Source: Zasmidium citrigriseum
Taxonomy: Eukaryota > Ascomycota > Dothideomycetes > Mycosphaerellales > Mycosphaerellaceae
Assembly (NCBI GenBank): GCA_002786025.1
Contig: NHNW01000055.1
Span: forward strand, 212,728 to 276,727
DNA: 64,000 nt
Direction: 5' to 3'
Notes under the pieces: model-generated
The model's database searches: none
Seen by the model: only the letters and a program-made list of their open reading frames with translations
What the model was told of the DNA's origin: nothing
Translations under genes and position numbers: made by a program
Part shown: piece by piece, positions 22,275 through 32,600 of the stretch
Layout of the letters: each line of letters starts with the position of its first letter
Position numbering within the stretch: the stretch's first letter is position 1

Positions 22275-22629
22275 GATCGCGTGCGGATGGCGTTGTGTTT
22301 GGACCTTGTTGCGCTGATGCTTGGGGAAGCAGGAGCTTTTGAGCCCAATTGATAAAGGAAAGTGCGGCTTTTACCGGCACGTACAAAGACAAGACTCCAC
22401 TGTCAATGGCTATTTGGGTAGGACTGACTTCAATACCTGTTCCCCTTCTTTCCTAGGTGCTGTTTATACGACAGAGAAACATGGAACCTCCGCCTTTCGT
22501 CCAGCAGCAGTTGTGTGCCTCCAACCCTTTTCCCGTTGCACTTCACTTCGCGCCCGACTTATTCAAGACAGCAGCTGTATACACCTTCCATTTAGCCAAC
22601 ACGATCTTGATGTCCATAAACCTTCTGCT

Positions 22630-23170
22630 CTACGTCTTCAGCATGAACTTGAGACGAAAGAGTTTGTTCAAGCAATCTTGTCTGTCGATCACAGACGTCT
22701 CTGGCTTTCCGTTCTCTTGCATGGCCACGCAGTGAGATTTCTTTTCGATGTGGCCTCCTCGATGGTCTCCTGTGGACATGTCGACATCGTCTACACCCTT
22801 TCTAGCCAGCGCCTGGAGAATGCTGTGGAGTATTTGCACGCACTGGAGACAAAGACGCCCTGCAACTCCTGCACCGCCGACTGCAGACACATCTTGACGT
22901 GGTCGGAGACTGCACCAATGTCGAAGGCAATCAACTTGGTGATAGTAGAGTCGAGGTCTTGTAAGGTCGGCCGGGATGGTCGAGTGACGATTTGCGTGGA
23001 TTGGTTGAACCACGGGGCTGTAGTGGGGGCGGAGGTCGGTCTTAGGGGCGTGGAGGTGGTAAGCAAGGCAGTCAGCTCGGTGGCGAGCGCCGCGAGGATG
23101 ACTATGATTAATCAATTGGCGCCTCAACTTCCAGAAAGCGCGTGTCTTCGTACATTGAGCGCTTTACAGC
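22630..23170 (-). pseudogene. Hypothetical gene with one frame break
   Basis: Two minus-strand frames look like consecutive parts of one helical protein. The upstream part reads LQDLDSTITKLIAFDIGAVS and then DHVKMCLQSAVQELQGVF. The downstream part, in another phase from about 22,850, reads CVQILHSILQALARKGVDDV and ends KLFRLKFMLKT at 22,630. No splice sites fit the change of phase. The alternation of Leu/Val with charged residues resembles the N-terminal helical domain common in fungal hypothetical proteins, but no name can be given. The 5' end is unresolved (an ATG near 23,160 lies in a third phase). Confidence 0.35.
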
Positions 23171-23259
23171 TCCTCGACCTGAGCTTGATCGTGATGTGAG
23201 CCCCTCCCAGCGCGGTGCGTTGACATGTGATAAAGGGCGTCGTGCGGCAGGCGAAAGTA

Positions 23260-23853
23260 CTATCGTGTAGGATGCTTCAGCTTGCTTGGCAACCCCAGCC
23301 GCATTATAAAGCTCTTGGTGGTCCTCATGTACATCACGTTCTTCAAGATCCGTTCTCTTCTAGCAGGAAATACTTGCTCAAGGATGATGAAGACGTGCTG
23401 GATCTTGTTACGGAAGCTTCGTGTGAAGTCGTCGAGCATGGCGATGTCGGGCACATTCGGGCCGTCATTTTCAGTGGTTGGGATGCGAATTAGGACGGTG
23501 TTGCCGGCCTAGAATGTGTTCTTCGCGTCTTGCTCGAGATCTGTTCCTCGAAATGGCTCCGTGAGCTGTAGGTAGCGGTCCTTCAGCTTGGAGACCGGGA
23601 TTGGCTTCTCATCTTGCACCGCCTTCTTGGTGATCATCACCTATACTTCCGCTGGACAGTGCACATGCTCGCGGAGGACGTCGATGGCGGTGACTACCAT
23701 GATCAGTACGGATCTTTGGTTAGGAGTGAGAGTCCTACCTGGGGTGTGTTCCACGTTGTCGTCCGCTTCACCAGCAACTTGGGCACTCGACAGGTCATCT
23801 TGTGGAGTTGGTTCTGTGTCCTCTATCTGAGCCATGCTGATATGAGAGCCCAA
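23260..23853 (-). pseudogene. Hypothetical gene interrupted by two in-frame TAG codons
   Basis: One frame runs from ATG 23,835 (MAQIEDTEPTPQDDLSSAQV; or 23,853) to a stop at 23,260, about 190-197 codons. It is interrupted at 23,641-23,643 and 23,519-23,521, both TAG. The sequence is coherent across both (HCPAEV, stop, VMITKKAVQDEKPIPVSKLK; and AKNTF, stop, AGNTVLIRIPTTENDGPNV). Both stops are what a CpA-to-TpA change in a CAG codon would give. The middle and C-terminal parts are charged and helical, with no recognised domain. It is divergent from the helicase gene that begins about 130 bp away. Confidence 0.5.
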
Positions 23854-23985
23854 TGTGATCGCGGTTCATCCTCCAGCGCTTAGATCACGGCTTCAGGCTC
23901 GACGAACAGAGTACTCTATCGCAAGCGCTCACAGAGTGTCGAGAATTCTCTGTGATGATCGATACAACGAAGTTTTCCGGCCCAG

Positions 23986-26284
23986 GTGGGTAAGGACCTT
24001 TTGAGAGCGTTCAAAGACACCATCATACCCGCACGGCAAACGTCCTTTAGCAGAAGCGGTGTCGATGACTGGTGGTATGGCAGGCTACCGCACTATAGAG
24101 TCCAAGCGAGCAGCGAACGGCTCGGCGCATTTGTGAAAGACCCAGCGCGTAAGCTGCTGAAACCTCCACACTTGAAGAGATCCAATGGTAAGTGGAACAT
24201 GCTATGTCCGACCAAGAGCACGTCAGAAGCTATCAAGACCCACTTCGCAACGGCGGAGAGTTACGAAGAGCATTTCCTACCACCGATTATCTGGGACCAA
24301 AAGGAGACGCGAAGACTACAGAGCAACCTGTACAATGAGGAAGTGGAATATCCCGCCCAATTCACATGGCTGCAGCAGTCAGGCTATCGCGTGGACGTCA
24401 AATTCAAACCCACCAGAAAAGTCGGTGATGCAACGAAGGACGTCGGTGAAGAGACCAAAATCGTGCCCTCAAATGACACCAAGATATCGGTATTTGTCTC
24501 ATCGCTGTTACCGACCCGAACAAAGGATTCATACTGCGTTGGAAAAGTCATCGACCAGACCGTGGATGGCTTTGACTTCAGTGCTATTGTCAAGGCTCCA
24601 CAGTCCTTGATGCACAGCAAATCTCGGATCAAATGCTCCGTCGAGTATTCCGTGAACGTCTTTTGGGCAGAGTTTGATGCCACCTCCATCCGACGAATGC
24701 GGGCGATACAGTCGGCAGTGGCAGGGCATCTGCAGCGAGAATCACCCGGTCCCGTCCACAAGATCAACGACAAGCATTGCGGACCGTTCACATTGCGTCG
24801 CCTGATTAGCGATGATGACGACTTCCACCACTCACCGCCGTATCTAGAGCTCTTCCATCAAGAGATTTCGGACGAGGCAAGAGCAATCCAAGAGACGATG
24901 ATGAGTATGAGCAGCAAACTGGACCCGCATCAGCTGAAGTTCTACCAGGCCGTGATGGACGGAGTGCGATCCAATGTCGCTATCCTCGAGGGATACCCCG
25001 GTACAGGCAAGACCCACGTACTTGCCATCACGATCTGCTGCTTGATGCTGATGGGCAAGTGCGTGGTTGTTACAAGCCAGTCGAACGATGGCGTGGATGC
25101 ACTGTTCGGAAAGATCGCTGAGATGATCGAAGGTGATGAGAGATTGGCAAACCTACGAGGACAATTCGTGGTGGTGAAGAACGACCAGGAGGAAGAAGCT
25201 TTTGCACGACGTCTCCGCTCCAAAGAAGGCTACGGCGATCAGTTCTGCACCTCTCCATACTGGATGTCGGCAAGGATTGAAGAATTTTGTGAGGCAAACC
25301 CAGACGAGCGACTGGTGCAGGACTACCAGGAACACCTCAACGCCAAACTGGAGGATCGCGACCCACAAGCATCCATGTCTTGGGAGCAAGCACAGACATT
25401 GATGCGCTATCAGATCTTCCAGAAGTCATTGCTGGTGGGATGCACGACATTCGTGTCTTCGAACCTGGAATCCGAGATGTTCGCGGCGTCAGCGATCTTT
25501 TTGGACGAAGCCGGACAGGCGACCGAGGCCGATATGGTCATGCCCACCTTACCTCATATGGGTACCCTCGAGTTACTCGTCCTCAGCGGTGACATGAAGC
25601 AATTGGGACCCGTGGTCATGTCAGCATTGGCGGGGATGAATCCTCTCGGCAATGTCCTTGCAACTTCGGTGTTGCAGCGGCTGCTGGAAGGCTGGCCCCA
25701 ATTCGCGCGGTTCCCACTCAAGCGCAACTATCGGGGACATCCGTCAATTTGGGGTATGGCAAGTGAGCTGTTCTACGACGACACCATGGAACCAGGTCGA
25801 TGCGCCGTTCACTGGGAGACCGAGTTGGCCAAGAAAGTTCAGCGCGCCATGAGAACCTTCTTCGATGCTCTTCAACCAAGGGCCAGGAGTCGAGATGACC
25901 TCCAGCTCTTTTTCGACATCGACACACCGTCCACAAAAGCGCAGGAGGGCGATTCATATTACAACAAGGGCGGGATTCTGGCGATTGATCTTGTTTCTCC
26001 AAGAGGCAGGTGTCGAGCTGAGTGACATCGGCATCATCACGATGTACGGAGAAGACCTGCGCCTGATCATCGAGCATCTACAGGCCGATGGGGTGTCCGA
26101 AATCGAAACGAAGAAGGACTTCAACGAGTCCGGCATCCGTGTGGCCACGGTAGATTCCTTCCAAGGGAAGGAAAAGCCTATGATGATCGGTCACCTCGCC
26201 GCGGCCAACGAAGTCAACGCCAATGCGTTCGGACTCGTTCAGCATCCCAATCGCCTCGACGTTGGCACCGCAAGAGCACATTGA
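23986..26284 (+). CDS. SF1 (Upf1-like) helicase with a C-terminal frame break
   Basis: Helicase motifs appear in order. Q/I region LDPHQLKFYQAVMDG; Walker A GYPGTGKTH (about residues 337-345); Ia VVTSQSNDGVD; II FLDEAGQATE (Asp507-Glu508); III LVLSGDMKQLGP; IV NYRGHPSIW (581-589). Motifs V (VATVDSFQGKE) and VI (PNRLDVGTARAH) lie in the +1 frame. The switch is at about 26,000, where NKGGILAIDLV must continue as FLQEAGVELSDIGIITMYG; one missing T in a T3 run would explain it. The protein therefore looks like an Upf1/SMUBP2-type ATP-dependent 5'-3' helicase. The 5' end is incomplete: position 23,986 is GTG and stop codons precede it, so an upstream exon or truncation is likely. It ends abruptly right after motif VI. 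Confidence 0.85.
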
Positions 26285-26289
26285 TATCA

Positions 26290-27120
26290 CTTGAGCTTCG
26301 CAGCCGCTGCGACTTTGGGAGAAAGCACCAGGGGGCTGGATCGACGAGATGCGAGAGTGCACATCGCGCGCTGAACACGATCGAGTCTCCCGTACCCTTG
26401 TGCTTGTTCCTCTCCATCTCCAGCTCTCGGGAGTTTGCCAAAGTTGACTCCTCCATTGGAGGCCAGCTTCCACCGAACACACGAAGTCAAGCAGGTGAAG
26501 TCAGCATCGAGCGCAAGGACGACACTCGCAGGCAGTTCAACTACACATCCACGATGATGTCAAAGTCCTCATGTGGCACATCGTTTGCAATCTGCTCAGA
26601 AAACGTGGCATACAAACTCCACACATGACCGCCCGGACTTTCAGAAGATCTTGCAAATGCCCTTTGGGTGTTTGGTGTGTGAGACGTTGTCCAGTCGCCG
26701 TCGTCGCAATGGGTGAGGTTCACGAGAGGATTTACATGCTGGTCTTCTTCTCACCTCCTCATTGTGCCAGCCAATTGACAGGCATCGAGTCGACGGCGAA
26801 GGCCTAGCAAGTGCCTCAATGGATACGCAGCTTGTCCATGAGCGACCTCCTGCCATTTCGAAACCAATGAATATGGCAGCTGATGGTCTGTTGCGATGCA
26901 AAACGACACGAGATGCGTAAAAGCGCTACTCAGCTCCTGGTATAACAAATTATGAGCGGGGCGGTATCTTTGTCGGGAAAGAGGTTCATGTGAAGGCGGC
27001 GATGTGGCTGCGGCAAGGCCAACCGCTCCCCTTCGCCACTCGGACCACGTCACGCAGCCTGATGCCTCTCGCTTCATGTACCACCGACGGCAGCTGGCCA
27101 TTGACTGAGACCCGCGCCGT
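26290..27120. other. Unresolved, possible gene fragments
   Basis: A plus-strand stretch near 26,510-26,640 reads AVQLHIHDDVKVLMWHIVCN and then LLRKRGIQTPHMTAR, which looks like protein, but neither start, end nor splice sites could be placed. No repeat is seen. It may be debris of the helicase gene's 3' region or of another gene. Confidence 0.25.
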
Positions 27121-27125
27121 CGTAA

Positions 27126-27755
27126 CTAGTGGGTGATGAACATATTAGCGAGATTCAAGTCCTTTGCCTGTCTGTCATCTCCTTGACCGGTCTTCATCTT
27201 TTCGAAGAGCTCGCTTCTCAAGATCGACGACCGACCAGACTTCATTTCCATGGGGACCTGAACCCGCGAGCTTGCTACCATCATGTCCCTCTCTTCCTCG
27301 TAAAGGAAGTCGTTCATCTCCGTCCCATCGATGGTGGCGTGGCAAGGCGTCTGGCCCAGGCTTAGATGTCCGGGTGTGAGGTGGCCGAGGTATGGTTGCA
27401 CATGCTGACTTGCTGGTACTGCTGAGACTGGCTTCATAGTCGGAGACAGCCAGCCCTTGTCCTGTTCGACCACGTATCTGTCGACTTTCCACTCGGGACC
27501 TTGCTTCATCCACATCTGCTCTTGTGTCTTGGCAGCTTCGACCGATCGCGCCTGCCAGAACCTGCTTATGCGGCGCACGACGATGGCGTCTCGCAGCGAG
27601 AGATTGATGCAGATTGCGTCGAGTAGCTCCGTGGTTCCCAACGCACGTCGACGTTCGTGTACAATTAGTTCCGAGGATGAAGAGGACGTTATGCAGGACA
27701 CTTTGACGTGCTTGCTCCAGTCCTCCGAGATGTGCACCATGATTGCGGTGGTCAT
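27126..27755 (-). CDS. F-box protein, 209 aa
   Basis: This is an intact 209-codon frame starting MTTAIMVHISEDWSKHVKVS. Residues about 38-85 (LGTTELLDAICINLSLRDAI, then VVRRISRFWQARSVEAAKTQ) match the fungal F-box pattern: a Leu-rich first helix, the LxxRDxxxxxRxSRxW core, and a third helix. The C-terminal 120 residues are Met/Gln-rich without a recognised substrate-binding repeat. A Skp1-dependent ubiquitin-ligase adaptor role is the usual inference. It is the last clear gene before the RIP-degraded block. Confidence 0.68.
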   Translation of the reverse strand: MTTAIMVHISEDWSKHVKVSCITSSSSSELIVHERRRALGTTELLDAICINLSLRDAIVVRRISRFWQARSVEAAKTQEQMWMKQGPEWKVDRYVVEQDKGWLSPTMKPVSAVPASQHVQPYLGHLTPGHLSLGQTPCHATIDGTEMNDFLYEEERDMMVASSRVQVPMEMKSGRSSILRSELFEKMKTGQGDDRQAKDLNLANMFITH

Positions 27756-28919
27756 GGATTGGTGCTGTTCTCCGACTGCTGGATGAGTAGGAGTGCCTTG
27801 TTCTTCTCAGTGGCGGCATTGCAGCGACCGCCAGCTGCGACTCCGTTCCCCCAGAACTTCGTGATCGGAGAAGCCATCTTCCATCTTTAATGTCATACTT
27901 GCGCGGGGCATTCAATATGGCTCGTGGCGTCGGTCGCGGTGGATTGCCGTGGGGTGAAATTGTCTGCGGCGATTAAGATGTAGTCATGTGTCCCGCGAGA
28001 GTCTCTTCTTATGCATGACGTCTAGGGAGAATCCTGCGGCACCATTCTGTCGTTCCCATTCTTCTCCCAGTATCAGGCGGCTGAGAGAGGAGCACATGGC
28101 CCGAGTCTGCGCTGGCGGGTGGACTTCGAGCGCGGGAACGCCGTGGCCTCTTCATTGACTCTCCTTCCGCAATATTTGCCTGCTGCCGCCAGCTGTGAAG
28201 ATGCAGCGCCTTGAAGCAAGATGCCATGGAGATGGCAGATGCGAGAAGCGGCCAGGTGAAAACGTCAGCAGAGGCCTGTCATGCTTTTGAGCAGCGTGAG
28301 ATGGAGCGGGATGTTGAGATGGATTCGTCGATTCGTCGTCATGCCGCCTGCATCGGACTTCACTCTGCTCAATCAGCCAGATCTTGCGACCGTGACATGG
28401 GCCCTGTCCGCCCGCTTGTGCTGGACTCATCTCTTCGCCATTGCCGACGCTCTTCTGACTCCCGAGCAGTCGTGCGACGAGCTGACGATTCCGCTGCAGA
28501 CTCGCGCTCTGTCCTGCTGCGGAATGCTTGACTCCAACTCGTCTCAGCCCACTGAGTGTGTCAATCGCCTTGGTATCATGGAACGCTGCTCTTTCGCGGC
28601 CGTTTGAGGCCGGTGCTGCTCGACGTGTCGCAATCTGCTGCGAGACGATGGCAGCGACATGCGGAGTCGATGCGTACACAGCTGTCGCATGCCTTACGCC
28701 CTTTCATGGTTCCTTCTTTCTCGTCGCTTGCGTGTGGTCATCTGGGCGTTTCGTGGTTGGTATCGCGATTTTCGGAGGTGCGCGGCGGGTGCGGTGGCAG
28801 CAGCGGCAGCGACATAGTCTAAAAACGAAACTTGGGAGTACGAAAGACGCTCGAGGACACGTTTAGAGGTGGTGCGTAGAGTACGCGCGATGTCGTAGGT
28901 ATTCGTTACGGTGTAGTTG
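27756..28919. other. Mostly unassigned border zone
   Basis: Both strands are open over 28,150-28,860. The plus frame 28,281-28,607 (DLATVTWALSARLCWTHLFA) and the minus frame 28,152-28,679 are each weak candidates without domains. Composition is still normal (CA and TG present) to about 28,900, after which it changes within about 100 bp to RIP-type sequence. Confidence 0.3.
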
Positions 28920-29138
28920 ATTTCGGGAGGTCGACTTCAACGAATTCCTACGAGATTCTATACGGCGCGTTCGGGCTTCGGGTTAGTACCTCTTCGCGGG
29001 CGCGCGGCCGCGAAACAGATATATATCGACTCGTCGTTACTCGGCGAGTCGTATTATATAAATAGTTTGTCTATTATACGTTACGTCGTAGAGAAAACTA
29101 ACGTAGAAGTTCGTTATTACGCTAGTTAGATTATAATA

Positions 29139-29290
29139 AGTATAATACCTTATAGCTAAGTATAGTTTAGCGCGCTTTCCTCTACTAAGAGTATAATACC
29201 TTTAGGCTTAAAGTAGCTTAGCTAGCTTTCTTATACTAAGTATATAATACCTTTTAGCTAGAAGTAGTCTAGTACTTTTATCTAGCCTAT
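29139..29290. repeat. Degenerate tandem repeat, period 51 bp, three units
   Basis: The motif TATAATACC recurs at 29,141, 29,192 and 29,243, exactly 51 bp apart each time. Each unit contains TAGCT/AGGCT and a CTTTC or CTAGTAC stretch, followed by a TACTAAG spacer. The repeats differ by several substitutions. They lie between the RIP border and the first LTR. Confidence 0.6.
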
Positions 29291-29451
29291 TTTTTATAGA
29301 AGTAGTATAATAGTAAAAAGTCCTTTCTTATACCTTTCTTATACTTCTATAAGAATATTATTAAGTAGATTTTATCTTCTTACTATATACTAAAGAAAGT
29401 ATACTATTAAATACTAGTATAAAGTAACTAAATACCTACTCTATTATACTA

Positions 29452-29456
29452 GTATC
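29452..29456. other. Target-site duplication GTATC, left copy
   Basis: The five bases GTATC directly precede the 5' LTR and are repeated exactly after the 3' LTR at 36,206-36,210. A 5-bp duplication is typical of Ty3/gypsy integration. Confidence 0.85.
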
Positions 29457-29631
29457 TATAATAGGCCTAGCTTAGTAACTACTTAATATATAATACGAGT
29501 TAGCCTAGTATAGCCTATTCTAGGGCTTAGTACTCGATTTCCTATAACTAAGCTAACTTCCTAGCTACCTCTTAGATAAACTTATTAAATATTTAACTAT
29601 TACGCCTATATTCTATTATTAGCCCCTTATA
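29457..29631 (+). repeat. 5' LTR of the gypsy element
   Basis: It is 175 bp, starting TATAATAGGCCTAGC and ending AGCCCCTTATA. The ends are TG...CA after allowing for RIP (now TA...TA). It is similar along its whole length to the copy at 36,031-36,205, with scattered C/T and G/A differences. Confidence 0.9.
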
Positions 29632-32600
29632 TTATATTCGACCTTATAACTAAGTAGCCTTTCTTAAGACGCTCTCTATTACTACTTTATAAGTTTTAGC
29701 GATAGTAATCTACTCTTAATACTATCTAGTATATTAACTATATAAATATCTTAAAGTCGAACTAACTTCTTAAGCTACTAGTAAGCTCTATTATAAGACG
29801 CGACTCTCTATAAGATATAGTCTAGGTTAAAAGTACCTCTTACTATCTTATTATATCTTTAGATAAGACGCTTTAAGTCTAGTACCTAGCTCTTTTCTAT
29901 TATATTACCTATAACTCTCTCTTCTTTAACCTTCTTTTAGTTTAAGATATCTAAGAGACTCTATATATAGATAACGAAGTAGATCTATTCGCTAAGTACG
30001 CTACTAAGTAATAGAATATTCTTAAGTCGATATTAGAAAACCTAATAGTATTAGAGATACTTAGCCTATTAAACTTTCTTACCTAACTTAAACTAGATAA
30101 TATTAATAAAGCTATAGATAAGGTAGCTATTAACTTCGAAAACGATAATATACTTAATACCCTTTATATCCCTCTTAATATACTACGAAACCTTAGTACT
30201 AAATAATTCTATATTTAGGTCTAGGCGACCTCTACTTAGATCTATTTTATACTCTAAAAGATTAAGTAAGTATACTAGAATATAGTTATCGACTATAATA
30301 TACTCCTTAAAGCTAATAAGGTAAATAAGAAGAAGTTAAAGTAAGCTCTTAAAGAGATAAGAAAGTATAAGAGACTCTATAAGTATATAAATAGTAAGAA
30401 GAAGTAATAGTAGAAAGCTTACTATAAAGCTAAGGCTATAAGGGATATACTAAAAGTCTAAATAGAAGACGTTAAGATAGAGCGTAACTTACTTATTTAA
30501 TAACTCTCTAACGCTATATAATAGCTTTTCGATACTATAAATATAGAATATAGTAGACTTATAGAGCGCTAGCTACTATTCTAGTAGCGTTCTAAGTCCT
30601 CTTTATTACTCGAGCGTTATTAGAATAGAGCGCTACTACTATTACTACTAAGAAACTAACGCCTCTTATACTACTACGACTTAGATAGTAAACTATTCGA
30701 CTTCTCTAACTCCTTTAATAATAGAAATAAGCGTTATAAGAACTTTAATAAGAAGAAGGCTAAGAAGGTTAAAAAGAGTAGTAGTATAGGAGACCTATCC
30801 TTTAACGATAACGAAAGCGATATTACGAACTATAATCTAATACTTTATAAGGGCCTAAAGACGAGTCGAGATATAAAGGATCCCTAGCCTTTCTCTAGTA
30901 ATAGTAAGAGTCCTTTCTTTAATAAATAGATAGATAGCCTAAGTAATAAGCTTAATATTACTTACTTCTATAATATACCTACTATACTTAACTATATCCT
31001 CTCCTATACTATAAGTACTATTTATAGTACTATTAAAAGTAAGATTCTACTAACTCTCTACTTTAAGAAAACCTATAAATCTAAAGAAGAATACTTCTAG
31101 TTAGCTAAGGAATATCTCGACTACTTTATAGACTACTTTACTACTTTCGACTCTATAGGTAATACCTAATACTAGATAAACTAGCTAAGTATAGGCCCTA
31201 ACGAGAAATTCTTAGACTTCTACCCTAAATATTAAAAGATTAATACTCTACTACCTAAGCTTAAGAGTAGAAATAGTAATAAGATAGAAGTTAATAAGCT
31301 CTATACTAAATTAAGCTATAAGTATAAGAACGGCCTATACCTATAGGTCTATAATACCCTAAAGTAACTTATTAAGCTTTACTAGCGCCTTTAGTAGGAA
31401 TCTACTATCCTCGAAGATCTATATCTAAAGCTATAGAAAGACTCTAAGAAGGATAGTAGTAGTAATAAGGATACTAGCTCTAGTAGATAAAAGGAATCTA
31501 CTAATACTAGTAATAATAGTAGCCTTAAACTATAGTATAAGCGACCTAATAAATTCTATAACCTACTATATATAATACCTAAGATTAAGGTATAACTTAA
31601 GAAGAAGGGTTATTATAAGCGTTACTATAAGCTAGGTTATAGCTTAAATAATACCTCCTACCTACTTATTAGATATTAGAAGCTTCCGTTCTTTAAGAAG
31701 GAGATAATAATAACTACATCGCTAGCTCTAACTATTAAAGATATAGGAAAAGTATAGACTATTACTTAAGCGTAATAGCTAGTAGTTACTTAAGCGTATT
31801 AATATAGAATATATATATCTTATCTCTCTCTATAGAATAAGACTATAAAGCCTCTAATATTAATAAATACTTTATTATTAATAGTCTAGCTAATAGTATT
31901 AATATAAGTATATTCCTTAATAATAGCTATACTATTTCCTATATTAATATACTCTATATATACGTAAATAACTTTAAATTATTCCTTCTTAAAGAACCCC
32001 TACCTCTTAGACTAGCCGACCTTTCTATAGCTAGAAAATCTATTATATATATAATAGACGTTAATCTTATTATTAATAGCTACTACGAACGTATTAGATA
32101 CTTCGTAATAGATCTTAGCTATAATATTATATTAGGCTACGACTAGTACTATAGATACTAACTTTCGAAAGACTAGGCCTAAAGCTATCTTACCTTTAGC
32201 TACTAAGGCTACTATAGATACTCTCTTTATAAAGACGTCTTAGTATAGGTAGTTATAGGCGCCTCTCTACTACCTTTTAACTAATACTATCTATATACTA
32301 CTAACTAGCTATTAACCTAAGTACCTTTAATAGAGGAGGCTAGACTTAAGAAGGTAGGAGCCTAAGCCTTTAGTATATTCGCTCTCTAACTAGGCGTAGA
32401 TATCTTCGTCTATTATATTAAGGCTCTACTACTACTAGCTCTACTAGCTATCCCCCTATAATTTATAGATCTAGCGTATACTTACGCTCTATACTTAGAA
32501 GATATAGCTAAGTTTATAAAAGGAAAAAACCTTAGCGAAAACGTACTATCTAAACTTCTAAAAGAATACTATAATTAGGTAGATATCTAGTCTAGAACGG

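Noticed and set aside
22321..23199. A 292-codon plus-strand open frame
   Set aside because: It covers the minus-strand gene remnant at 22,630-23,170, is Cys/Ser/Leu-rich without pattern, and has no recognisable domain.
28917..29129. A 70-codon open frame at the RIP border
   Set aside because: It spans the composition switch, starts without context and has no protein-like pattern; it is a chance opening where the last ATG-containing DNA meets RIP sequence.
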